A stretch of 64,000 bases of DNA. It comes from JAJPKR01 sp050746125. GTDB lineage: Bacteria > Acidobacteriota > Terriglobia > Terriglobales > SCQP01. The first letter of the stretch is position 1; each line of letters begins with the position of its first letter. A program made the translations under genes and the position numbers. The stretch is taken from NCBI GenBank assembly GCA_050746125.1, contig JBOGKX010000132.1:1-64000 (forward strand), given 5' to 3'. Of the stretch, positions 46,708-54,596 are shown piece after piece. The notes under the pieces were generated by a model. It made no database searches. It saw only the letters and a list, made by a program, of their open reading frames with translations, and had not been told where the DNA came from.

Positions 46708-47352
46708 TCAAGCCCGGTCGCGCCGGCGCTCAAGCATGACCAAACCGATCACGATCAGCAGCACCGGCCAGAAATATCGCATCACGTCGAATGCGAAGAA
46801 GTTGAAGCTGCGCAGCAGTAAAATCGCGCCGATCGCGATCAGAATGATCGCGCCCACCGGCGCCGTCACCCGTACTTGTCCCATGCCGGGAAAATCCTCG
46901 ACCGGGTGGCCGATGCTGATCGCCCGCGCGGTATGGAAGGAATCGATCACCATATAGAAGTAAAACGCCGCCGCGCCGATCCCGAAAATTGGCCCGAACG
47001 GCGCATCCGACATGTACACCAGGAAGCCGAAGATCACCACCTGCAAAAACGCCTTGAAATACTGCCCGTTGTAGATCGCGCCCACTCCCGGTATGAAGCC
47101 CAAGCCGAGCGCCACGCCGGGGTTGGGCGCGCTGAGGGTGGTGCCGCCGGTGCCGGGCGGCGGCGGCGTCAGCGGTTCCCCGGTGGCACCTCCGCCCGCC
47201 GCCGGGTTGGGCGCCATGCCGATCTGCCGCGCCAGGCATTCTTGACAAAAGACGACGCCGTAAACTTCGCGCTGATCCTCCGCGCACAGCGCCCGCCCGC
47301 AATTGCGGCAAAAGGCGCTGGCCGGCCGATCGGGATGTAGTGAGCAGTTCAT
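46708..47352 (-). CDS. B-box zinc finger / DUF5668 membrane protein
   Basis: A 214-residue protein. The N-terminus is a B-box-like zinc ribbon (C3, H6, C15, C18, C36, C39), a glycine/proline linker leads to hydrophobic segments (LGLGFIPGVGAIYNGQYFKAF is the TM2-like motif; VVIFGFLVYMSDAPFG), and the C-terminus carries the operon's recurring two-helix module (VGAIILIAIGAILLLR, YFWPVLLIVIGLVMLERR). ATG 47352 lies just after the anti-sigma stop, so the two are coupled. The zinc finger could sense signals or bind partners. Confidence 0.82.
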   Translation of the reverse strand: MNCSLHPDRPASAFCRNCGRALCAEDQREVYGVVFCQECLARQIGMAPNPAAGGGATGEPLTPPPPGTGGTTLSAPNPGVALGLGFIPGVGAIYNGQYFKAFLQVVIFGFLVYMSDAPFGPIFGIGAAAFYFYMVIDSFHTARAISIGHPVEDFPGMGQVRVTAPVGAIILIAIGAILLLRSFNFFAFDVMRYFWPVLLIVIGLVMLERRRDRA

Positions 47353-47356
47353 TGAC

Positions 47357-48031
47357 TTAAGTCCATGCCCCAACCTGGGGTTCCTCTCCTCGTGCGTAGC
47401 GGACGGCCTCGCCAGTCCCGCCACGGGCCAAAACCGGCCCATCGCCGCGCAGTGCCTTCGGCGCTGGATTCGCGTTGCGGTGCTGCGTCCCGTTGCCCGG
47501 CTGCGCCGGCGGATTCTGCCACATCTCGTGCAATGCCGCTTGAATCTCGTACACCACCTTCAGATCGTTGTAATACTTCGCCCCGCGCGCCCAGCTGCGA
47601 TGCAAGCCGCGCTCGGTCGTGATCGCCACTTGTCGCGGCGTCAGGTCGCTCCACCGCAACCGCCGCAGGTTCACGCCGGTGGCGTTCAGCAGCACGGCCA
47701 CGGCGAAGAGCGCCGTGCCGAAGCTCATCGCCACTCGCGGCTGCCAGACCAGCGCGCCCAGCGACTCCAGCGTTGCGCGCCAGGTGACCTGCTGCCGCCG
47801 CCGCCCCATGGTCCGTTCCAGGATGGCCGGCACCAATTGCGGCGGCATCTCCAATCGCGGCAGTTCGGCCAGCCACGCGGCGGTTTGCCGCACCGCCGCC
47901 AGCAGCTCCGCGCAGGCGGCGCAGCCGCGCGCATGCTGGCGCATGGCGTCGGCATGCTCCGGCGCCAGCGTCCCCTCCTCGAAATCGCTCAGCCGCTCCT
48001 CGAATTCCAGGCAGTTCAATACTTCGCTCAT
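47357..48031 (-). CDS. Zinc-finger anti-sigma factor (zf-HC2)
   Basis: A 224-residue ECF anti-sigma factor. The anti-sigma domain has the zinc site HARGCAAC (H33, C37, C40), one transmembrane helix follows near residues 98-118 (MSFGTALFAVAVLLNATG), and a periplasmic tail of about 105 residues ends in a charged segment. It overlaps the sigma-factor stop by four bases, the usual arrangement. RseP-type proteases (one at 15.2 kb) act on such membrane anti-sigmas elsewhere; here that is inference. Confidence 0.88.
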   Translation of the reverse strand: MSEVLNCLEFEERLSDFEEGTLAPEHADAMRQHARGCAACAELLAAVRQTAAWLAELPRLEMPPQLVPAILERTMGRRRQQVTWRATLESLGALVWQPRVAMSFGTALFAVAVLLNATGVNLRRLRWSDLTPRQVAITTERGLHRSWARGAKYYNDLKVVYEIQAALHEMWQNPPAQPGNGTQHRNANPAPKALRGDGPVLARGGTGEAVRYARGEEPQVGAWT

Positions 48032-48753
48032 TGCCCTTCCCTCGCCTCCACGCCGCCCGCCGCCAGGCGCGGTTTCAGCAGCCGCGCCAGTTCGATCCGG
48101 CCGCGATTGATGCGCGATTTCACCGTGCCCTCCGGAATGCGCAGCACGGCCGCGATCTCTTTATAGTCCATGTCCTCCAAATCTCGCAGAATGACCGCCT
48201 CGCGCAGCTCCGGCGAAAGGCGGGCCAAGGCCTGCCCCACCTGCTCCCGAATCTCGCGCCGCCACAGCCCCGCTTCCTGCGGCCGTTCTCCAGGTGCGGC
48301 GGGATCGGGCGCCCGCCACGCTCCCTCGTCCGCGCCCGCCGGAGCGCTATTGAGCGATTCCGTCACGCGATCGTACTTGCGCCGCCGATAGTGGTCGATC
48401 AGCAGATTCCGAGTCAAGGCCAGAATCCAAGTCGCCAGGCTGCCCTCGCCGGCGCGAAACGAGGCCAGGTTGCGGTAGATCCGTAGGCTCGCCTCTTGGC
48501 TCAGGTCTTCGGCATCGGCCGCGCGGCCGGTAAAGCGGTAGCAGAGATTGTAAATGCGACGCGCATGTTGGCGAAGAATCGCCTCCCAGGCGCTGGCATC
48601 GCCCGCAAGGCACCGATCCACCAAATGTTGCTCTTCCGCCGTCAGGGCATTCCCCGCCGTTGCCGGCGCCTTGCCCGGCCGCCAGCCGTCCCAAAGCGCG
48701 GCCGACGGCCCCTGGCCCAGTCGCTCCCATGCCGCCGTGTTCAGTGAGATCAC
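48028..48753 (-). CDS. ECF RNA polymerase sigma factor
   Basis: A 241-residue group IV sigma factor. Sigma2 has YRFTGRAADAEDLSQEASLR then WILALTRNLLIDHYRRRK; sigma4 has LSPELREAVILRDLEDMDYKEI split before IPEGTVKSRINRGRIELAR, the helix-turn-helix. The N-terminal 40 residues are an extension that is rare in small ECFs. The GTG at 48753 is used because the candidate ECF promoter ends there, which would make the mRNA leaderless. It leads the operon through the anti-sigma, B-box, DUF5668 and DUF4097 genes to the PLP enzyme. Confidence 0.92.
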   Translation of the reverse strand: MISLNTAAWERLGQGPSAALWDGWRPGKAPATAGNALTAEEQHLVDRCLAGDASAWEAILRQHARRIYNLCYRFTGRAADAEDLSQEASLRIYRNLASFRAGEGSLATWILALTRNLLIDHYRRRKYDRVTESLNSAPAGADEGAWRAPDPAAPGERPQEAGLWRREIREQVGQALARLSPELREAVILRDLEDMDYKEIAAVLRIPEGTVKSRINRGRIELARLLKPRLAAGGVEAREGQ

Positions 48754-48760
48754 ATTAAAG

Positions 48761-48788
48761 TAAACGAAATCGCAAGGCCGCCAGTTCC
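48761..48788 (-). promoter_or_regulatory. Candidate autoregulated ECF promoter
   Basis: On the minus strand GGAACT (48788-48783) and CGTTTA (48766-48761) are separated by 16 bases, matching the general ECF promoter pattern (GGAAC N16 CGTT-like). It ends seven bases before the sigma-factor GTG. Which sigma it answers to is inference; the product of the gene itself is the natural candidate. Confidence 0.5.
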
Positions 48789-48847
48789 CCGCTCCGGCTC
48801 AACTCTCGACCTGTCCAGACGTCCGATACGAAGCCCCGGCCCCAAGA

Positions 48848-48875
48848 TTGCGCAGGCTGGCTCCGGCCTTATACT
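48848..48875 (+). promoter_or_regulatory. Candidate sigma70 promoter for the flippase-like gene
   Basis: TTGCGC (48848-48853) and TATACT (48870-48875) stand 16 bases apart, about 52 bases before the start codon at 48928. The 174-base divergent gap also holds the ECF promoter on the other strand. Confidence 0.5.
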
Positions 48876-48927
48876 AGGCACAGCATTCTTCTCTGGCCGT
48901 CGTTCCGGCCCGTTCCCTTCCCGCTTC

Positions 48928-49962
48928 ATGTCAAAACGCAGCATCATCTTATCTTTGTTGGTCTTAGCGGCCGTAATCGGCCTCGGCTGGCAGCAATTCC
49001 ACTCCAGTCCCGAGTGGCGCCAATTCAGCTGGTCGGCGGTTTGGGCCGCCACCCAGGGCGCCAAACTGGGCTTCATCGCTGGCGCCGTCCTCCTGATCTA
49101 CCTCAGCTATTTGCTCCGCTCCCTGCGCTGGCGGGCCCTGATGACCCCGCATGGCCGCTTTTGGCCCGTGCTCAAGGGTACTCTTATCGGCTTCACCGGC
49201 ATTGCCTTTTTCGGCCGCCCAGGGGAACTGCTGCGCCCCTATTACATCGCCCGCAAGCACGCCACTTCGGTCTCGCCGCAACTGGCGGTCTGGCTGCTCG
49301 AGCGCGCCTTCGACATGGGCGCCACCCTGGTCTTGGTGGTGACGGCGCTATTGCTGAGCCCCGATTTGGCCGCCGGCCCGCACGCCGCGGCGGCATTGCG
49401 GCGTGCGGTCTGGGTCTTGGCCGTTGTCGTCATCGCCGCGTTCGCGGGAATTGCCCTGTTTCACCGTCATTCCCAGCGCATCATACGCTACGCCCGCGCC
49501 CGCCTCGCCCATAGCAGCCGCAAGCTCTCGCAGCGCATCGAGCATTTCTTGCACACCTTAGCCGCGGGCACGCAATCCCTGACGCGCCGCCGCAATCTCC
49601 TGCTCTCCGCTTTCTATACGCTTTCCCTGTGGATGGGCGTGGCGGTCGCGGTCTGGCTGATCGTCCGCTGCTACCCTGGCATGCTTCCCGGCTTCAGCTA
49701 CGGCGAAGCCTTGGTGCTTTTGGGATTCCTGCTGGTCGGCTCCATCGTGCAGTTGCCGGCCATCGGCGGCGGCGTGCAAGTGCTCTTGGTCTTGGGTCTC
49801 ACCGAAGTCTTCGGCGCCCCCGCCGCGCCCGCCGCCAGCGCCGCCCTGCTGATGTGGCTAATCTCGTTTTACGCCGTCGCCCCCTTGGGCGCCGCTCTCG
49901 CGGCGCGCGAGGGCATTTCCTGGGGCGCGCTGGAGCGCGAGGCGGAGTTGGCCGGACACTGA
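48928..49962 (+). CDS. LPG-synthase-type flippase-like membrane protein (UPF0104)
   Basis: A 344-residue protein with about eight helices. It has the lysylphosphatidylglycerol synthase transmembrane signature RSLRWRALMTPHG, GFTGIAFFGRPGELLRPYYIARK and SIVQLPAIGGGVQVLLVLGL. These domains flip lipids or act in glycolipid assembly; no cytosolic aminoacyl-transferase domain is attached, so aminoacylation is not expected. It is convergent with lspA, with seven bases between. ECF-type neighbours are on the other strand. Confidence 0.88.
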   Translation: MSKRSIILSLLVLAAVIGLGWQQFHSSPEWRQFSWSAVWAATQGAKLGFIAGAVLLIYLSYLLRSLRWRALMTPHGRFWPVLKGTLIGFTGIAFFGRPGELLRPYYIARKHATSVSPQLAVWLLERAFDMGATLVLVVTALLLSPDLAAGPHAAAALRRAVWVLAVVVIAAFAGIALFHRHSQRIIRYARARLAHSSRKLSQRIEHFLHTLAAGTQSLTRRRNLLLSAFYTLSLWMGVAVAVWLIVRCYPGMLPGFSYGEALVLLGFLLVGSIVQLPAIGGGVQVLLVLGLTEVFGAPAAPAASAALLMWLISFYAVAPLGAALAAREGISWGALEREAELAGH

Positions 49963-49969
49963 TAGCCGT

Positions 49970-50536
49970 TTAGGATTCGCGGCTGCCCACTTCCCCCCCC
50001 GGCTCGGCCTCCGCCAGCGCGGGCAGCGCCGCCGGGGCGCGCTCGCCGTGCAAGATCTCCCAGACCAGCAATCCCGCCCCGATCACGATGGCGCTGTCGG
50101 CGAGGTTGAAGGTCGGCCATTCGTGCGGGCCGATGTAAAACAGCAGAAAATCCACGACGCTGCCGCGCAGCAGGCGGTCGAAAAGGTTGCCGCATGCGCC
50201 GCCGAAGATCAGCGCCAGCGCCAGGCCGCTCAGCCGCGATTGCGCGTTCCTCCATAGCAGCGCAAATACCACGATCAGCGCCGCCAGAGAAAACGCGATC
50301 AAAAGAGCGTTCTTCAGCGGCGAGTCGGCGTTTTGAAACAAGCCGAAAGCCGCGCCCGAATTCTCCACGTGGACGATGCGAAACAGATTGGGAATTACGT
50401 CCACGCTCTCCCGCCGCGGCAGGCCCTGCACCAGCCCCTTGCTGATCTGGTCCAGGATGAATACGGCCAGCGCGATCAGAAAGTGGCGCGTGCGAAAAAT
50501 TCCGGGCTGCGAGCGCTGCACCATCCCTACCGTCAT
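49970..50536 (-). CDS. lspA: Prolipoprotein signal peptidase LspA
   Basis: A 188-residue inner-membrane aspartic peptidase that removes lipoprotein signal peptides. Four hydrophobic helices carry GGACGNLFDRLLRGSVVDF (first catalytic Asp) and FNLADSAIVIGAGLL (second). HVENSGAAFGLF is the family's NSGAAF block. The C-terminus has an extra tail (APAALPALAEAEPGGE). ATG 50536 overlaps the ileS stop by four bases, the common ileS-lspA order. Confidence 0.95.
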   Translation of the reverse strand: MTVGMVQRSQPGIFRTRHFLIALAVFILDQISKGLVQGLPRRESVDVIPNLFRIVHVENSGAAFGLFQNADSPLKNALLIAFSLAALIVVFALLWRNAQSRLSGLALALIFGGACGNLFDRLLRGSVVDFLLFYIGPHEWPTFNLADSAIVIGAGLLVWEILHGERAPAALPALAEAEPGGEVGSRES

Positions 50537-53343
50537 TGTGCGCCCTTCGCGCTGCCCGCAGGCCAGCTTAACGCCGCCACGCAGCGTTCGCAAACGGTCG
50601 GCCAGCGGGCATCCTCGCCCACCCGGGTCGAGTAATTCCAGCACCGCTCGCACTTGCTCCCCGCCGCCTTGGCCACCTCTACCGCCAGCGGCTCGCCCTC
50701 GCGGCGCTGCACCTCGACTTGCGAAACGATCAATAAGGCGGGCAAGTGCGGCGCGTAAGAAGCCAGCGCGTCGTAATCCGCCCCGCCGGCGCGCAGAATC
50801 ACCCGCGCCTCCAGCGCCGCCCCGATCAGCTTGTCGCGCCGCGCGGTTTCGAGCGCCGCCAGCGCCGCCTCGCGCGCCTCTAGCAGCCTTCCCCAGCGCT
50901 CCTTTTCCGCCTCCCGCGCGGCGGACGGCGGCGCCCCTAACTGCGGCCAGATTTCGCAGTGCACGCTCGGTCCGCGTTGGCCGCCCCCTAGCGTCGCGGT
51001 GCCCAGGTAGCCCCAGACCTCTTCCATCGTGAAGGGCAAAAGCGGGGCGAAAAGCCGCACCAGGCTCTCCGCCAGCGTCCAGAGCACGGTCTGGGCGCTT
51101 CGTCGCCCCGGGCTGGCGGCGGCGAAGGTGTAGAGCCGATCCTTGAGCACGTCCAGGTAGAAGGCGCTGAGTTCGACCGCGCAAAATTCGTAGAGCCGCT
51201 GGTAAGCGCGATGGAATTGAAATCCCTCGTACCAGCCCGCGCAATCCGCGGCCACGTCGGCCAACTGGTGCCGCATGTAGCGGTCGATCTCGCACATCTC
51301 CGCTTCCGCCACCGCGTCGCGCTCGGGAGCGAAATCGCTCAAGTTGCCGAGCAGATAGCGGAACGTATTGCGTACCTTGCGATAGGCCTCCGCCTGCCGC
51401 GCCAGCATGGCGTCGGAAACGCGCACGTCCTCGCGAAAATCCACGCTCGCCACCCATAGCCGCAGCACCTCGGCGCCCAACGTGTCCACCACGGCCTCGG
51501 GTTCGATGTTATTGCCGAGCGATTTCGACATGGCCCGCCCGCTGGCGTCGAGCACCCAGCCGTGCGTCAGCACGCCCCGATACGGCGCCTTCCCGCGCGT
51601 GCCCACCGCCACCAGCAGGGACGACTGAAACCAGCCGCGGTGCTGGTCGCCGCCTTCCAGGTACAGATCGGCCGGCCACGGCAGTTCGCCGTGCCCCAGA
51701 ACCGCCGCTTGGCTGCACCCCGACTCGAACCACACGTCCACGATGTCGCGCTCTTGCGCGAATTCGCCGCCACCGCAGCCGGCGCAGCGGACCTCTTCCG
51801 GCACGAAGGCCGAGGCCGGCAGCGCAAACCAACTGTCGGAGCCCTGCTCCCGGAACACCGCCACGATGCGCGCGTCCACCGCGTCGTTGCGGAGATAAGC
51901 GTGGCAGCCGCGGCAGGCCAGCACCGGGATCGGCACCCCCCACACCCGCTGCCGCGAAATGCACCAATCCGGCCGCCCGGCCACCATGTTGCCGATGCGC
52001 TCCTCGCCCCAAGCCGGGTCCCAGCGCACGCCCTGGACCGCCTCCAGCGCTCGCGCCCGCAAGCGATGGCGCTCCATGCCGATGAACCACTGCTCGGTGG
52101 CGCGAAAGATCACCGGATTGTGGCAGCGCCAGCAATGCGGGTAGGAGTGCGTCAGCGGCGCCGCCGCCAGCAGCGCGCCCGCCTGCCGCAAATGGTCAAC
52201 GATCAATGGATTCGCGGCGAAAACTTGCAAGCCCTCGAACGGCGCCGTTACCACGCCCGCAAAAAGGCCGGCCGCATCCACCGGGCTGACCACCTCCAGG
52301 CCGTATTTTTCGCCGGTCGCAAAGTCCTCGGCGCCGTGCCCAGGCGCGGTATGGACGACCCCGGTGCCCTGCTCCGTCGTCACGTAATCGGCCAGCACCG
52401 CCGGCACCTGCCGCGCCAGCCAGGGATGCTGAAATTTCACTCCCTCGATCCGCCGCCCAGCAAATCGCCCCACGATCTCCTCGATCGCAACGCCCCCTTG
52501 CCGCGCCGTCGCCTCCGCCAGCGCCGCCGCGATGATGTAAACTTCGCCCGTCGAGACCCGCGCCGCCACGTACTCCAAGTCGGGATGGAAGGCCAGCGCC
52601 ATGCTGGCCGGCAGCGTCCAGGGCGTGGTGGTCCACACTACGGCCGAGAGAGGGGCGCCGGGCGGCGGCGCAAAGGGCAGCGGCCCCACAGTGTACGGAT
52701 ACTTAACCCAGACCGTCGGGCTCTCGTGCTGCTCGTACTCGACTTCCGCCTCGGCCAGCGCGGTCTGGTCGTAGATGCACCAATACACCGCCCGCAAGCC
52801 CTTGTACGCATAGCCGTCGCGAATGAGCCGCAGCAGGTTTTCCGCGATCGTCGCTTCATATTCCGGGTCGAGCGTCAGGTACGGCTGGTCCCACTGGCCG
52901 AAGATCCCCAGCCGGCGGAACTGCCGCCGATGCAGGTCCACGTACTTCAGCGCATAGTCACGGCAGGCTTGGCGGATCGCCGTTGCCGGCATGGACCGCT
53001 TTTTGGCCCCCAGTTCCTGATCCACCTTGATTTCGATCGGCAAGCCATGGCAATCCCAGCCCGGCACGTAAGGGGCGTCGAAGCCCGCCATGTTCTTGCT
53101 CTTGACCACTAAGTCCTTGACGATTTTGTTCAGCGCCGTGCCCAGGTGGATCGGGCCGTTGGCGTAAGGCGGGCCGTCATGCAACACGAAAACCTGAGCG
53201 CCGCGCCGCGCGGCGCGAATCTGGCCGTAAAGGTTGCGTTCTTGCCATCGCGCCAGCAGTTCCGGCTCGCTCTTCGGCAAGCTGGCTTTCATGGGAAACG
53301 GGGTCTGCGGCAAGTTCAAGGTTTGCTTGAGGCTGGAAGACAA
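50533..53343 (-). CDS. ileS: Isoleucyl-tRNA synthetase
   Basis: About 936 residues; charges tRNA-Ile and edits misactivated valine. The class I motifs are DGPPYANGPIHLGTALNK (HIGH variant HLGT) and GRAMSKSLGNN (KMSKS); the CP1 editing domain lies between, with TTPWTLPASMAL and VHTAPGHGAEDF. The C-terminus carries the zinc pair CERCWNYS and CERCVAAL. The start is placed at the TTG 53343 because GGAG lies six bases upstream and a TATAAT box at 53385-53380 falls after the more upstream ATG (53403). It precedes lspA. Confidence 0.93.
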   Translation of the reverse strand: MSSSLKQTLNLPQTPFPMKASLPKSEPELLARWQERNLYGQIRAARRGAQVFVLHDGPPYANGPIHLGTALNKIVKDLVVKSKNMAGFDAPYVPGWDCHGLPIEIKVDQELGAKKRSMPATAIRQACRDYALKYVDLHRRQFRRLGIFGQWDQPYLTLDPEYEATIAENLLRLIRDGYAYKGLRAVYWCIYDQTALAEAEVEYEQHESPTVWVKYPYTVGPLPFAPPPGAPLSAVVWTTTPWTLPASMALAFHPDLEYVAARVSTGEVYIIAAALAEATARQGGVAIEEIVGRFAGRRIEGVKFQHPWLARQVPAVLADYVTTEQGTGVVHTAPGHGAEDFATGEKYGLEVVSPVDAAGLFAGVVTAPFEGLQVFAANPLIVDHLRQAGALLAAAPLTHSYPHCWRCHNPVIFRATEQWFIGMERHRLRARALEAVQGVRWDPAWGEERIGNMVAGRPDWCISRQRVWGVPIPVLACRGCHAYLRNDAVDARIVAVFREQGSDSWFALPASAFVPEEVRCAGCGGGEFAQERDIVDVWFESGCSQAAVLGHGELPWPADLYLEGGDQHRGWFQSSLLVAVGTRGKAPYRGVLTHGWVLDASGRAMSKSLGNNIEPEAVVDTLGAEVLRLWVASVDFREDVRVSDAMLARQAEAYRKVRNTFRYLLGNLSDFAPERDAVAEAEMCEIDRYMRHQLADVAADCAGWYEGFQFHRAYQRLYEFCAVELSAFYLDVLKDRLYTFAAASPGRRSAQTVLWTLAESLVRLFAPLLPFTMEEVWGYLGTATLGGGQRGPSVHCEIWPQLGAPPSAAREAEKERWGRLLEAREAALAALETARRDKLIGAALEARVILRAGGADYDALASYAPHLPALLIVSQVEVQRREGEPLAVEVAKAAGSKCERCWNYSTRVGEDARWPTVCERCVAALSWPAGSAKGAQ

Positions 53344-53379
53344 AAAATTCTCCGCAACGGGATTGGGCGCAAAAGAGTC

Positions 53380-53385
53380 ATTATA
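53380..53385 (-). promoter_or_regulatory. -10 element for ileS-lspA
   Basis: TATAAT on the minus strand predicts transcription starting near 53373, inside the region between the two possible ileS starts. It supports the TTG at 53343 as the true start. No good -35 is visible. Confidence 0.45.
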
Positions 53386-53431
53386 GAAGCCCACCCGGTC
53401 CATGCCGGCGCGCCGCCACCGCTTGGCGCGG

Positions 53432-53440
53432 TGTTAAAAT
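53432..53440 (+). promoter_or_regulatory. Extended -10 for the TonB gene
   Basis: TGTTAAAAT (TG at 53432, TAAAAT at 53435-53440) matches the extended -10 seen before secA. The 145-base leader contains a purine-rich tract (near 53505-53520) and no gene I can support. Confidence 0.4.
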
Positions 53441-53586
53441 TTGTGTGTAGCGGCTCGAAGGGACACCCAAAAGGCAACAAGCCCTGGGCGCCGCCCATCG
53501 AACCGAGGAGAGAGGAGAGCGCCACTCGTTTGCCCGAAAATCGGCTGCGCTTCGGCGTGCCGGATTGGAATTAAGGACATCGCTCG

Positions 53587-54567
53587 ATGGCCGATCCTGC
53601 TCAAACTTCACGGCCCGCCGATCCCATAGCTGCCCCCGTCGCGTCCGTTTCGTCCGCCCCTGACCCGGCGGCGGGCGAAGTGCTGACCTTTCTGCCCGAA
53701 AAGTCGCTGTGGCGCTCGATCCGGGAGGAATTTCACGCGCGCTTGCATCCCGAAACGTTGCCGCCGCTCGAGCTCGAGTCGAAGCCAGTACCGGTCGACG
53801 AGCTCTGGGAGCGGAAGCGCGGCTTTTGGGGCAACGGCGGTTCGCTGCTTCTGCACGCCATCGTGATCGTGCTGCTGGTGGTGCCGCTGTTTCATCCCGG
53901 GGTGCGCAAGACCCTCAGCAACGACCTCAAGATCGTCGATCTCAGCTTCCCCGTCATCACTCCGCCGTCGGCCAAGCGCATCGGCGGCGGCGGCGGCCAG
54001 CATACGATTCACGCCATCTCCGCCGGCCGGCTGCCGAAATTTGCGAAAACGCCGTTGGCGCTGCCCACGCCGCCGGTAGTGAAGCCCATCTTGCCCGAGG
54101 CGCCGAAGCTGCAGGTGCAGCCCAATATCAGGCTGCCGCAGGTGAATCTGCCGCAATTCGGCAGCCCCACCGCGCCGCTCGCGCCGCCCTCGCCCGGCAA
54201 CGGTGCGGGCGGCGGCTTGGGCCCCGGCACGGGGGCCGGCCTAGGCCCCGGCTCGGGCGGCAACATGGGCGGCGGCGCGGCCAACTATGGCGCGGCCATC
54301 TCCCCGCCCGTGCCGATCTACGATCCCGATCCCGAATACTCCGACGCCGCTCGCAAGGCCAAGTACCAGGGCACGGTGGTGCTCTATGTCGAGATCGGCG
54401 TCGATGGCCGTGCTCACAACATCAAGGTCATCCAGCCGCTCGGCTTGGGGCTTGACGAAAAGGCCATCGAAACCGTCAAGACCTGGATCTTTAAGCCGGC
54501 GCGCAAGCGCGACGGCACGCCGGTGGTGGCCGCCGCCGATATTCAAGTCAACTTCCGCTTGTACTAG
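53587..54567 (+). CDS. TonB-family energy transducer
   Basis: A 326-residue protein. The first 80 residues are cytoplasmic, unusually long, with helical segments (SLWRSIREEFHARLHPETL); one transmembrane helix follows (SLLLHAIVIVLLVVPLF). A proline-rich then glycine-rich periplasmic linker (residues about 120-235) leads to the C-terminal TonB domain, YSDAARKAKYQGTVVLYVEI and KAIETVKTWIFKPARKRDG, which couples the proton gradient to outer-membrane receptors such as that at 4.8 kb. ExbB and ExbD are not in the window. Linker sizes suggest it can cross a wide periplasm. Confidence 0.9.
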   Translation: MADPAQTSRPADPIAAPVASVSSAPDPAAGEVLTFLPEKSLWRSIREEFHARLHPETLPPLELESKPVPVDELWERKRGFWGNGGSLLLHAIVIVLLVVPLFHPGVRKTLSNDLKIVDLSFPVITPPSAKRIGGGGGQHTIHAISAGRLPKFAKTPLALPTPPVVKPILPEAPKLQVQPNIRLPQVNLPQFGSPTAPLAPPSPGNGAGGGLGPGTGAGLGPGSGGNMGGGAANYGAAISPPVPIYDPDPEYSDAARKAKYQGTVVLYVEIGVDGRAHNIKVIQPLGLGLDEKAIETVKTWIFKPARKRDGTPVVAAADIQVNFRLY

Positions 54568-54596
54568 CCGCGGCAGAACCTGGGCGGCCGCGCCGC

